Shown in pieces: positions 1-10,260 of a stretch of 64,000 nt of DNA. Location of the stretch: the NCBI GenBank assembly GCA_030761205.1, contig JAULJL010000021.1, positions 11,575,160 through 11,639,159 on the forward strand, read 5' to 3'. The notes below the pieces were generated by a model. The model saw nothing but the letters and a program-made list of their open reading frames with translations. It was not told the DNA's origin and searched no databases. The position numbers were made by a program, and so were the translations under genes. Positions within the stretch are counted from its first letter, which is position 1; every line of letters begins with the position of its first letter. The stretch is from Fremontodendron californicum (lineage: Eukaryota > Streptophyta > Magnoliopsida > Malvales > Malvaceae).

Positions 1-2317
1 TTGGCGGTGATGGTCGGTAACACTCATCAACGTCATATCCGGGGTGACTTACGGAATAACGATGGCTGGATGGTACTCCATGATCCCGTTCAGGTTCAGG
101 ATGATCAAATGACATCCTCGGTGCTGTGAACTCCGATGAGGTCGGTTGACGCCTTCGCCCACGTTGTCGGCGAGGTCTAGGAGCATCCATATCCTGTGTA
201 GGAGGGACTGGAGCTGAAGTTTGTCCGGTAAATGGCATACTCCTAACATCCTCGTGCATCGACGGTGGACAAACGAAAGGCCGACCTTCATTTCTATACC
301 ATCTTATGTAATCAGCAGATGGGTTGAAATTATTACCAACAATCGGGTAACCTGTCGGAATTCGTTGAAAACGTTTGTTCCACCATTGGATCCAATGTTC
401 ATGCTTCGCAGGCCAGAATTCATCATTACGACTACGCATGTCGACCTTGTGAAGCTTATCAAGGTTCATCGGGGCTGCAGGAATTGGTTGTTGCATCCCA
501 AATTGTCGCAACACCCGGTCAGTTTGGTGCCACTCTACATATGAAAAGCATATCAATGCTGTGTTTGCTTTCCATATATTGAAATTATTGTAGGCATCCG
601 ATGGGAGGCATGCCATAATTTCACTCGAGGAATATGGCATCCACAGAAACTGCGAATAATTATTACAAATTATTAGTTTCATATGGATTAAATAAAAAAA
701 AAACTTCAATGTAACAATCGAAATATTTACCTTATCATATCCTAGTCGATCTAGTCGTAGTCTTATACTTGCAAGATCGCTCGGAGTCTCTGTAAAATCT
801 CTACCCGTACTCCTACTCCACCTATTAAAATGCATATAATATCTTAATGACCTATAAAAATACAATTTCGTACAAAATTAATAAAATAGTAAAGATTATT
901 ACCTGCTTGCAAGGGGGTATACAGCCGAAATATCCACGCGCGGAGCAAGAAATGGTAGCCGATACCAAGCCCATGATTGTAGAAGCACTAGACATCCACC
1001 TATGTCATGGTTTTTTGGAACTGTAGCTCGGCAAAGTTCTCTATACAAAACTGCCAAACACGCAGAACCCCAACTATAATTTGCTGCTTCCTCTAAATCA
1101 CGTAGCAATGGAAGATACATTAAATGTACCCGACTGCTCGATTTGTCAGGCATCAGTAATCCTCCAATCAAACGTAAAATATATGCTCTAGCAGCATATT
1201 GTATTTGTTGTTCGGTTGCATGTAATGGCAGATTTTGAAACGTTTTCAACCAAGTCAGTCTCACCGTTGAGCCAGATACGACGTCTTCTGGAGGTACCTC
1301 ACCCAATAGATCTTGACACAGTTCATTCCAATCTAGCAGGCTTCCGCCTGTAACTGCATCGCCATGGATCGGAAGTCCAAGTTGCAGCGCAACATCTTCG
1401 AGACTGACCGTGCATTCACCACATGGAAAATGAAAAGTGTGCGTCTCGGGTCTCCATCGTTCGACCAACGCAGAGATTAAATCGGGTTGTATCACAAGTC
1501 GTCGAATTTGACTTGCGTGATAAAATCCGGCTCTTCTTAAGTGGTCGATAATATAAGGATGCGGGTCCTCCAATGTAAATTTCCTCGAACGTAATACGCG
1601 ACGAGTTTCCTGTTATAATAATAAAAATTAATATATTATAAAACTATAACAATTAAAAAGTAATAAATAAAACTATAAAATAACAAAATAATAATATAAT
1701 ATAATATAATATAATATAAACAATAATAATATAATATAATATAAAACAATAATAATATAATATAATATAAACAATAATAATATAATATAAAACAATAATT
1801 TCGTATAAAAAACAATAATAATATAATATAAAAAAACAATAATAATATAATATAATATAATATAAACAATAATAATATAATATAATAAAAAACAATAATA
1901 ATATAAAAAACTATAATAATATAATATAAAACAATAATAATATAAAAAACAATAATAATATAATATAATATAAAACAATAATAATATAAAAAACAATAAT
2001 AATATAATATAATATAAAACAATAATAATATAATAATATATAAAACAATAATAATATAATATAAAACAATAATAATATAAAAAACAATAATAATATAATA
2101 ATATATAAAACAATAATAATATAATAAAAAACAATAATAATATAAAAAACAATAATAATATAAAAAACAATAATAATATAAAAAACAAAAATAATATAAA
2201 AAATAATATAAAAAATAATTATATTATTTAAAAACAATAATAATATAACAATTTACTTACCTCGTTAAATATAACCTCCGAGATGTGATTTTCTTGTAAC
2301 CTCAATAGTGAAGCCAT
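1..2317 (-). CDS. Plant mobile domain (MAIN-like / PP7 long-form-like) gene, 3' end beyond window
   Basis: Four exons join on the minus strand: 2317-2261, 1609-903, 851-731 and 649 to beyond 1. All visible introns are GT-AG and the phases fit (57, 707 and 121 nt, then open to base 1), giving about 511 codons with no stop. The start ATG at 2317 opens a 19-residue exon beginning MASLLRLQENHISEV, typical of PMD proteins often annotated 'serine/threonine-protein phosphatase 7 long form homolog'. Exon 2 holds the PMD core (HLRRAGFYH, LEDVALQLGLPIHG, LLQSWAWYRLP). Exon 4 has the typical WHQTDRVLRQFG segment and a basic, proline-rich tail (PRPRRQRGRRRQP). PMD proteins of the MAIN/MAIL1 class act in the nucleus in silencing and genome stability, and related copies are carried by plant transposons. 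No phosphatase catalytic domain is visible. The upstream palindromes suggest that this copy belongs to a MULE. Family call sure; function of this copy unknown. Confidence 0.85.
1630..2250. repeat. AT-rich minisatellite filling intron 1 of the PMD gene
   Basis: About 600 bp made of variants of ACAATAATAATATAATATAA, with short runs TATAA, AATAAT and AAACAAT in irregular order and almost no G. It occupies nearly all of intron 1 (2260-1610), leaving only the splice-site flanks unrepeated. Long open frames of Phe/Tyr/Ile/Leu here are an artefact of the composition. The length is probably polymorphic between individuals. Confidence 0.85.
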
Positions 2318-2454
2318 TTCAAAATATTGTAGTAGAAAAAAAAAATTTGTAGAAAGAATTTTTTTTTGGTAGAAAAATGAAATTTTTTTGAAAGAAAATG
2401 AAAATTTGAATGAGAGGAATGAAAATTTGAAGGAGATGAGAGGGGTATTTATAG

Positions 2455-2536
2455 ATAAATGAGTGGGGTGGGGGTGTGGGGGGGGGAGGGGGGGAGGGGG
2501 GATTTGGGGGCAACGGTCATATGACCGTTGCCCCCA
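2455..2536. promoter_or_regulatory. G-run tract next to a 32-bp perfect palindrome upstream of the PMD start
   Basis: The plus strand carries several runs of 4-9 G between 2460 and 2510, a potential G-quadruplex. It is followed by a palindrome at 2505-2536 whose half-site reads GGGGGCAACGGTCAT, with every base paired. The tract lies 140-220 bp upstream of the PMD start codon, where a 5' UTR or core promoter would be. A regulatory role is inference; the repeats are seen directly. Confidence 0.5.
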
Positions 2537-2781
2537 TTTTTATTTATTTATTTTTTTTTCTTAACTTATATTTTTTCATTTTAAATTTAAAATTTAAAAA
2601 AAATTCAAAATATTAAATTATAAAAAAACCTAAAATATATTTTACGAATTTTTAAATTTTTTTAAATTATAAAAAAAATATTTTAATTTAATTTATAATT
2701 TTTAAAAATAAATTAATCAAATTAAAATAAAATTTTCTTTTAATAAAATTTTTGTTATTAATTAAAAAAAAAATGTATACA

Positions 2782-3015
2782 TGAAGGGAAATCGCCACCC
2801 CCCATGGCGATTTCCCTTCATGGTTTTAGCAAATTTTGCTAAAATTACCAAGGGAAATCGCCATGGGGGGTGGCGATTTCCCTTGGTATTTTTTTGCAAA
2901 TTTGCAAAAAACACCAAGGGAAATCGCCATCCCCCATGGCGATTTCCCTTGGTGTTTTTTACAAATTTGCAAAAAAACACGCTGGGAAATCGCCATGGGG
3001 GATGGCGATTTCCCA
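2782..3015. repeat. Four-unit, 66-bp-period array of palindromes (GGGAAATCGCC family)
   Basis: GGGAAATCGCC begins at 2786, 2852, 2918 and 2984, an exact 66-bp period. Each unit is a hairpin: GGGAAATCGCC, an asymmetric C-rich or G-rich centre, then GGCGATTTCCC. The spacers are palindromic too (TTTGCAAATTTGCAAA type). The centres alternate in orientation: unit 2 is the reverse complement of unit 1 and unit 4 that of unit 3. As 66 is a multiple of 3, both strands are open as a 22-residue peptide repeat, which I take as incidental. The same motif recurs in the MULE at 54499-56006. Confidence 0.9.
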
Positions 3016-3108
3016 GCTAAAATAAAATCATCCGTATTTTGGGAAATAATCAAAAAGCAACGGTAATTTCGTATTTTTTTTTTTTTTGCTATATTATAGT
3101 AAAAAACC

Positions 3109-3717
3109 CTATCAAACTATTGTACATCATTCATAGACTGAAATACTAAAGCAAAACTCCTGCTTGTTTGTAGGAAAGCTCTTTAGAAATGTTGAATCAT
3201 TGAATCAATATCATTTTTAGCATGGATTTCTGACAAAAGAGATACAATTAGTTTTAACAAGAAAATATACGAATCATAAAACGACATCAAGACATTTCAA
3301 CAAAAGTGTTCAAAAGTGTTAGCGGAAGTAAAAATAGAAGGCACATCATTTAAAAGTGCAAACCAAGCTCATACATCAAAGAGTAAACACTATAAACATC
3401 AAACATTTATACCATTGTGTCAAGAGCCAAATAAATTTCTATAGTTCCTCAGTTGCTAAGGATACACCAAATACTTAAGAACTTAATTTTATGATTATCT
3501 GCAGAATGGAAAACACCTTGGTGCTTTTCATGTTGCAGGTGTAAAAAAAGAGGTGTAGAAAGAGATGTAACACCAGAGGTTTTTAAAGTAGCCCACAAGT
3601 TTTCTTGATTTTGGCCACAAAAAAAGTACCCACAAGTAAGTTAAGAGTTGATCACTAAAATTAAGCAAAAACTTATTGCAAGAAATCCTTTTGCAGCACA
3701 AAGATTGTGAGTGTTCG
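3109..3717. other. Intergenic DNA without a recognised gene
   Basis: I see no long open frame, RNA gene or terminal repeat here. It is moderately AT-rich sequence separating the inferred MULE end from the CACTA element. Confidence 0.5.
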
Positions 3718-5578
3718 CACTACAGCAGAACATGCCTTTAGTGGCGTTTTTTTTTAATAATAGCGGCGTTTTTAAATGCCGCTAAAAATTTAGCGGCATT
3801 TTTGAAAAACGCCGCTAAAAGTGTCGAGAAAAACGACATCGGGAATTTTCCCGGCGTTTTAAACAAAAGCGCCGCTAATGTAGCGGCGTTTGTAGGGATA
3901 TTTGTCGGCGTTTATAAACGCCAGCTTAGGACTGCAGCGGATGGTATTTAAGAATAAATTAGCGGCGTTTGTAGATAAAAAACGCCGCTAAATTGAAACA
4001 TTTAGCGGCGTTTGTCTCGAGAAACGCCACTAATTTTAGAATTTCGTTCTTTAATATTCACAAATATAGCGGCGTTTGTGTTATAAAAACGCCGCTAAAT
4101 TTCCAGAATTTGTAAAAAAAAAATATAATTTCTTTTATTTAAAAATTATAATTAATAATATTATTCAATAAATTTACATTATAGTTTACAATCAATACAT
4201 AACAGAAATATATTAAAATTTAATAGTATATTATAAAGTATCATTATACAGCAATTCTATTAAGAAAACACAAAATAATCAACATATAACAATTGAAATA
4301 TAATTTAAATTAAACAAGACAAGACAAGGTAGTATAAAATTTAATTTGTACCTGTAAATATATAACAATTGCAAGGACCAAAACTCCTATTGCCAATCCT
4401 GCACTAACATTACAAGTTATTACAATTTTTTTCCAAATTTGTAAAACAACCAATGATTAGAGTTAATGAAAGAAAAAGTAAAAGAATTGACCTCCAAGGT
4501 TCATTATCTGTCAAAATGCCTCTTCCAATTCAATGTTTAGAACCTGAAAAAAAATGCAAAAACTTAAATTAAAATCTCCAATTTACAAAATGCAAAAACA
4601 TAAAATTGTTACCTTCAAACAATAATCTTCTAGGAATGGAAAGAGATTAACAAAATTTTGCTTAAATCTTTGACCTAAAAGCTGGTGGGTGTGAGAGGAT
4701 GGACAGAGAGAGGGAGAAAAAATGAGCTTTGTATTTTGGGTAAAGAGGAAGAGGGGTCTGAGACTGATTAAATTTTCAGCAAATAGCGGCGTTTGTTTCG
4801 ACAAACGCCGCTAAATTGTAAATTTATTCATCTCCTTTTAAAAAAAAGTGGTAAATTTTGCCGCTCAATTTTTTTAATATTTAGCGGTGTTTATGGCGAC
4901 AAACGCCGCTAAATTGCAACATTTAGCGGCGTTTATGTAGACAAACGCCGCTAAATGTTCTCATCTGATTTTTTTGAAATATCATACATTTAGCGGCGTT
5001 TCTCAGACAAACGCCGCTAAATTGCAACATTAGCGGCGTTTCTAAGACAAACGCCGCTAAATTGCAACATTTAGCGGCGTTTCTCAGACAAACGCCGCTA
5101 AATTGCAACATTAGCGGCGTTTATGGAGGAAAACGCCGCTAAATTGCAACATTTAGCGGCGTTTATGGAGACAAACGCCGCTAAATGTTCTCTTCTGATT
5201 TTTTCAATGTCATACATTTAGCGGCGTTTGTTTGAGAAACGCCGCTATATGAGAACATTTAGTGGCGTTTCTTATAACAAACGCCGCTAAATACACTAAT
5301 AAAAACGCTGCGTTTTTTTAATAGAAATGGCGGGTGATTTTTTAGCGGTAAAAAAAAAACCCGCATAATTTGTGAAATATTTAGCGGCGTTTTTTGTTCT
5401 AAACGCCGGTAATTGATCTTATTTAGCGGCGTTTCTTCCTTACAAACGCCGCTAAATTAATTTCTAGCGGCGTTTAGGGTAGAAACGCCGCTCCCTTTAC
5501 AAAAACACGGTACCTGCCGGCGTTTTTAAGTAAAACGCCGGCAGTAAAATGCCACTAAAACCCAAAATTGCTGTAGTG
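3718..5578. mobile_element. Non-autonomous CACTA element (CACTA-1)
   Basis: It begins CACTACAGCAGAACATG and ends TTGCTGTAGTG. The inverted ends share CACTACAGCA and a further TTTAGTGGC block. The flanks carry the 3-bp target duplication TCG (3715-3717 and 5579-5581), as expected for CACTA (En/Spm) elements. Both subterminal zones are filled with copies of TTTAGCGGCGTTT facing AAACGCCGCTAAA, which in this superfamily serve as transposase-binding sites. The core (about 4130-4780) is AT-rich and codes for no transposase, so at 1861 bp the element would need a helper. Confidence 0.9.
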
Positions 5579-6653
5579 TCGTTGGCAGTTTCGAAACAGT
5601 TTGCATCTTTCTAGTCTTCCATTAGAACACATTTGTAACAAACAAAAGGTGATCCACCCTCTTGCACAAAGGGCTGTGGCCACTTAGACAGGCATCTACA
5701 GATGGATTTATTGTCTGTCAGTTTATACTTCACATGTAAACCTATCATTTACAGACCAGTTTCGTGTCAAATAGATAGTATTTTCTAGGGGAAAAGGAAG
5801 AGAAAAGGAAACACGGCAAAGCTTCAAATGCTTAGAAATACCCAAGACAAGATGTTACTTGACAAAACAAAATCTCATACCAAACTGCATCTCCGTCTAC
5901 ATTAAGGCCTAAAGCCTCTTAGGCTATCTACTTACTACACAATCCTATCTTATACATCATGCCTCGCTCGTCTTTTTTCCAGCATCTTATTCGTCTGGGG
6001 AGAAGAAATTGTTCCTCTACATGATAGAGCATTATGGAAAAGGAAAATATAGTTCAAAACCTTCTAATTCAACCATACTTCAAATATTTGTTGACAAGTA
6101 CAACATAACATAGAAAATTATTGGACAACTCCAAAAACCTTGATTTACTAGTTCCGGCTCCACTTGTTTGACTTTATAATGATGAAATATATCTCAATTA
6201 AGCTATGACTCTTTATTTTTTACTAGGTCAAATCTATGTGCATGTCAAGACAATCCACTATAAGTTTTCAAAACTGTGAATTATCCACCACCATTCAAAG
6301 GAGCTTTTACAGACTAGTTGCAACTTGCAATCTAAGATATTAGAAATTTCCCTCAAAAGACCTTGTGGAGCAAATGGAAGTAAAAACTTTGCCCTTCATC
6401 AACAACTTACCAACCATGCATCTTGTATTAAGCATGAATCACCTATTTCGATTGATAGGAATGCTGAATGCAGTTGGTTCATACATGCATTGTAATTAAA
6501 TTGCTTGTAGTTATATAAAAGGCATTCACTGCAATGATATCAGATGTCAATGGATCTGAAGTCTTCTTTGAGATCATCATCATAGCTGAGAATTTATCAC
6601 TCATGCTATATATATGATCAGTTTCGGAGTTTATAATTACTTCAAGGTTGTAC
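5579..6653. other. No gene seen
   Basis: About 1.1 kb of unique-looking, AT-rich DNA with only short open frames. The start (5582-6000) has slightly less AT but no splice-linked exon that I can support. The last part runs into the degenerate gene copy A. Confidence 0.4.
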
Positions 6654-8132
6654 CTGAAGAAATCTGCAAGGTGGTTCCAATTGAATGGCAATCCTCCACT
6701 TGTTCATTTGCTCCAGGTTGCTGGTTTTGTTGGTAGCCTGTAAACCAATTGTTAATTTAATTAGATCTACGAATTGAGAAAACAGTAGACTCTTTCTATG
6801 AGGCCGTAAAAAAGATGTAAGAAATAGAGCTGGAAGATCATGTACAATACAAAGATATATAAGAAATGGTGAAATGGAAAATATGAATTCTTCATATATA
6901 AAAAGGAAAATCTTCTTCCTGAGAATACGTATATGAAGAAATTTATTGTAATTAAATATGATATGCTGAGTAAAGTTTTCAACACTATACTCAACCCTTT
7001 AGGTTTGTAAATTATTTTTCTCATAGATCTTTTTCATTTAACAGTGAACTCGAAACTCTGTGACTGTGACTATGAGTACTTTAAAAATAAGAAGAAAAAA
7101 AAAAAAAAACCCTCTCGGAATGAGTTGGCAGAGGAAAAGAAAAACCCTAAGCCCTAAGCGGGAGAGTTCTGCTTTTCAGATACTATAAGACAACATTATG
7201 AGGTAAAACTTGAGTTTGAACATGATGATTGACACTTGGCACTTGCCACATATAATTGTCAAAACTTGTTGGAATGAGTTGCATGTGGTTTTCTTTTCTT
7301 CTTTTTCTCAGCCAAAAGAGAGAATTTTATTCAAATACCAATAGGTCAAGAAAAATATCAAGACAACTAGACACAGCCATTCTCTAAACCCTGCTTCAGC
7401 TATCCAAATAGCAATCAAAGTAGCACACCTGTAAGACTGTTGTAGCCTATACAACAAGAACAATAACAACCTCCAGAAAAGAAATCCAAGTTACATAAAG
7501 GATCCACAACCATGATATTGATAACTCCAGCACCAAGCCATGAACATATTAAAGCCATCAAACACCTGTCTTAGCTAAAGCGTCAGCCATACTATTTCTT
7601 TCATGGCACTCACAAATCTTTGTTTTCATGGCTCGGATCCGTAACCCAAGTATTGACAAGTACAATCCAGGAAAGTAGTTCCTCTTGACCCTGACTATTG
7701 CACTACAATGAAAGAAACTTTGTGTCCATGTCTTCAGGAAGCTTTTCACTTCGCTCAATATCATTTTAAGACCAAAACCAGCCGACCCATTAACAGTATA
7801 ATTACTCCACTCTTTCTCAATTCCTTTTCTACAAGCTTCATTCATTAACCAACAGTTCAATAATTTAAAGGGACGAGGGTCCCAATCAACTGACTCAGAT
7901 AGCAGTAAAATGGGAGCATGGTCGGAACTGACCTTTTTATTCCACTTTGACACAAATCTGTGAACCACATTATCCAGTCTGTTGACACCAGAAAACAGTC
8001 TAATCAGCTCATTTTGTTCCCATATCGAACCAAGAAAATTTCTTACCATGAGGTTTTCTTGCTGGCAAGCTTCGTATTCCCGACTGAAATTTGATAGATC
8101 CCCAAGCGGCCAAGCCCAAAGTGATTGTCCAT
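6654..8132 (-). pseudogene. Copy A of the tandem gene family, broken by a LINE
   Basis: Two homologous pieces of the gene at 17628-36247 are recognisable. Exon 1 starts with ATG at 8132 (MDNHFGLG...) but has a one-base shift relative to copy C before the shared LSNFS motif. It is then cut by a LINE with a 13-bp duplication (7283-7295 and 8048-8060). The exon at 6737-6654 is 84 nt, has AG and GT borders, and encodes an NQ-rich peptide containing NQQPGANEQVEDCHSIG, the counterpart of copies B and C. No 3' exons (basic/coiled-coil part) were found below 6.5 kb. I call it a pseudogene; the protein family is not recognised. Confidence 0.6.
7296..8047 (-). mobile_element. Truncated L1-type LINE fragment
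   Basis: On the minus strand a 163-codon frame (8049-7558) contains SDHAPILL and WDPRPFKLLNCWL, the C-terminal signature of the LINE endonuclease, and ends in NSMADALAKTGV, the tail of a plant LINE RNase H domain. The whole reverse transcriptase between them is missing, so this is an internally deleted copy. The flanking 13-bp repeats ATG(T/A)GGTTTTCTT are its target duplication, and the T-rich left edge (7296-7310) is the 3' tail. It interrupts exon 1 of gene copy A. Confidence 0.75.
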
Positions 8133-9150
8133 GGCAGGACCTGAAAATCTCAAAGCTTGTGAAGAATAAAACTTAGGGACTGTTCTGCTAAGAAATATAG
8201 AAAAGAGGAAATCCGAAAAGGAAATGTGCAATCATTAGAACAAAGTGTTTGTATAAAAACTTTTTTTAAGTTGCTAAATCAAAGAGTTTTATTAAATAAT
8301 CCAAATGTTACAGGGTTCAATGCACAACATCACAAACTGATGAATACAACCAGAACAATCATAGTATTAAATCACGGTTATGGATCTCATCGCGGATGCG
8401 GTCACGGTCTCGCGGTTGCTGGTGTTACGGACGTTATGTAACGCATAACGGTTGTCGCGGACGTGATTTTTTTTTCAAAAATCACATTTTCTTTCAAAAC
8501 AATATATTTATACATTTTGATATCATATTTTATTATTTTAATATTTATAATAATTTTTTATGAGTTTTATTTAATTTATAAAAATAAAAATTTTATATAT
8601 AAAATTTTCTTAAAAAGTAATATGGATGACCATTCAAACATTATCAAACTAAATTATACAAATAAAATCATGAACAATAACAACCATTCCATTTTGTGGT
8701 TAGAAGGATAATAAGATCATTCCATTTTGTATTTCTTCCCCCCTGCCTCATAATTACTGGAGTAATGCCCTAAGAAAGAAAACATGAACAACGTTACCTT
8801 GAAATCCTTGTTTCTTTGTTCACTTGAATACGAAGACAGACTGAATCCAATGAAACCAAATCGGTGTCAGAATAGGTCTTTTACCATACAAAGAGTTTTT
8901 ATAAAAAGTTTACTTATCAGCGAAGATTGCTGTTCCAACACAAGAAAGCACTCTAGAAAGAAATGAGTTGAAAGGAAATTATCCCACAATAGTCATGTGA
9001 AAATTGAAATACAAGTTTTTGAACATATATGCAACTAAATTAAATATATTAGAATAGAAGTATAGAACTACTCAAACAAAAATGGGGTTGCAATGCAACA
9101 ATGGGTGGATGAAGAAATATAAAGAGTAGTTAAGCAAAATCAAAAGAAAC
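8133..9150. other. Gene-family upstream region plus unclassified repeat
   Basis: 8133-8250 is the conserved upstream flank shared by the family copies (GAAGAATAAAACTTAGGGAC). Between 8375 and 8465 is a GC-rich stretch of CGGTTGC/CGGTCACGG-type words (ATCGCGGATGCGGTCACGG) typical of short non-autonomous DNA elements, though I could not define its ends. The rest is AT-rich, with no gene seen. Confidence 0.4.
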
Positions 9151-9153
9151 GTG

Positions 9154-9450
9154 TTCTTTTTTTTTTTTTTTGATTAAATCAAATGAATTTTATAAATTTC
9201 AAAAGAGAGCTAGTAACACCATTAGCAATAACAAAGAACTAAAAATAGTTTTGACAAACTGATAAAGAGAACTTCTAAAAGAACAAACACCAAGCAAACA
9301 AAAACCACCTTAAAACTCAAACATATACATATGGATATGATATAAATTGATAAGAAATTCAAACTTCACCAACTAACAATTAAAAGAGAAATTTAAGGAA
9401 CATCTCAACCACATGCAATTTTCAAGAAGATAAGACCCATTCCTTCTAGG
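9154..9450 (-). mobile_element. Retroposon 3' tail (poly-T start)
   Basis: A run of 15 T at 9157-9171 is followed by GATTAAATCAAATGAATTTT, the reverse-complement layout of a LINE/SINE 3' end with poly-A. Similar T-run starts occur near 34277, 35826, 51491 and 53632. No coding remnant is left, and the far end is unclear because it runs into the Athila fragment. Confidence 0.4.
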
Positions 9451-9461
9451 CCACCAAGACA

Positions 9462-10080
9462 TCAAACAGCTCCTACAGCATAGTCACTTGCATCACACAT
9501 GATTTTAAAGGGTAAGTTCCATTCAGGTGGTTGCATCACAGGTGCTGAAGTCAAGAGTTCTTTCAATGTCTCAAATGCCTCTTTGCATTTATCATCAAAG
9601 TGGAAGGCCACATCTTTTTGTAACAGTTTGCATAGAGGTAATGCTATATTTGAAAAATCTTTAATAAATCGACGATAGAAACCTGCATGATCAAGAAAAG
9701 AATGAACCTCTCGCACACTTGTGGGAGGTGATAAAGAATGCATAAGATATATTTTAGATTTATCAACTTTTATTCCCCTAGGAGAAATAACATGTCCTAG
9801 AACTATACCTTGTTCCACCATAAAATGACATTTTCCCCAATTTAACACAAGGTTAGTTTCCATGCATCTTTCAAGTACAAGTGTAAGGTTCCCTAGACAT
9901 TTATCAAAAGAATCACCATAGACACTAAAATCATCCATAAATACCTCTATGATGTTCTCTACATAGTCAAAAAAAATGCTAACCATATACTTTTAGAATG
10001 TGGCTGGTGCGTTGCAAAGACCGAATGGCATGCGTCGGTAGGCAAATGTCTCAAACGGACATGTCTTCTCTTGGTCCTTT
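9462..10080 (-). pseudogene. Athila-type Ty3 reverse transcriptase fragment
   Basis: Minus-strand reading gives the fingers/palm segment YRRMPFGLCNAPATF, a stop, then VFMDDFSVYGDSFDKCL with the catalytic MDD, the GHVISPRGIKVD motif, FYRRFIKDFS and the start of RNase H (CDASDYAVGAV). This is about 200 residues of the pol region of an Athila-like retrotransposon. No LTRs, protease or integrase lie beside it, and the stop near 9990 marks it as dead. Its orientation is opposite to that of the large Athila element at 18761-33766, so it is a separate relic. Confidence 0.85.
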
Positions 10081-10109
10081 GGAGCAAAGACATCTGATTG
10101 TTACCTGAG

Positions 10110-10260
10110 TAACCATCAAGTTTTGACAATTATCCCCAACCCCAAAGTGATTCTCCATGGCAGGATGTGAAAATCTCGAAGCTTGTGAAGAATAAAACTT
10201 AGGGACTATTCTGCTAGGAAAGATAGAAATAAGGAAGTCCAACTTTATAACAAAGTGTTT
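10110..10260 (-). pseudogene. Copy D: exon-1/upstream fragment of the tandem gene family
   Basis: An ATG at 10158 begins MENHFGVG, matching the MDNHFGL start of the other copies. The upstream flank (CATCCTGCCATGGA boundary, AGTTTTATTCTTCACAAGC on the minus strand) is conserved as well. Homology stops a few codons in, where the sequence meets the Athila fragment. Only a fragment remains. Confidence 0.5.

Larger units (their letters stand above)
2318..3108. mobile_element. Probable terminal region of a MULE carrying the PMD gene
   Basis: Running outward from the palindrome array, the sequence passes ATTTTGGGAAATAATC, a T-run, GCTATATTATAG and finally AAAAAACC at 3101-3108. The right end of the complete MULE at 54499-56006 has the same order: ATTTTGGGAATTAATC, TTTTTGGCTATATTA, AAAAAGACC. 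Read inward, both start GG(T/G)TTTTT. On that homology I place the terminus near 3108. The expected 9-bp duplication next to it would be close to CTATCAAAC (3109-3117). The other end lies outside the window, so the element is not proven. Confidence 0.5.

Noticed and set aside
1..544. Plus- and minus-strand frames at 49-291 and 221-544
   Set aside because: Out of frame with exon 4 of the PMD gene, which explains this stretch through clear family motifs.
1636..2237. Overlapping minus-strand open frames of Phe, Tyr, Ile and Leu
   Set aside because: They are translations of the AT minisatellite in the PMD intron; no domain, no codon signal, and three frames are open at once.
2782..3015. CRISPR-like array (regular repeats with spacers)
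   Set aside because: The units are inverted relative to each other, the spacers are themselves repeats and palindromes, and the context is a plant nuclear genome.
2762..3066. Open frames on both strands with a 22-residue repeat (KGNRHGGWRFP type)
   Set aside because: They follow from a 66-bp palindromic repeat whose period is a multiple of three. Both strands are open equally and there is no start or stop context.
9462..9986. Stand-alone reverse transcriptase gene
   Set aside because: It is an Athila pol fragment with a stop in the upstream palm region and no element ends.
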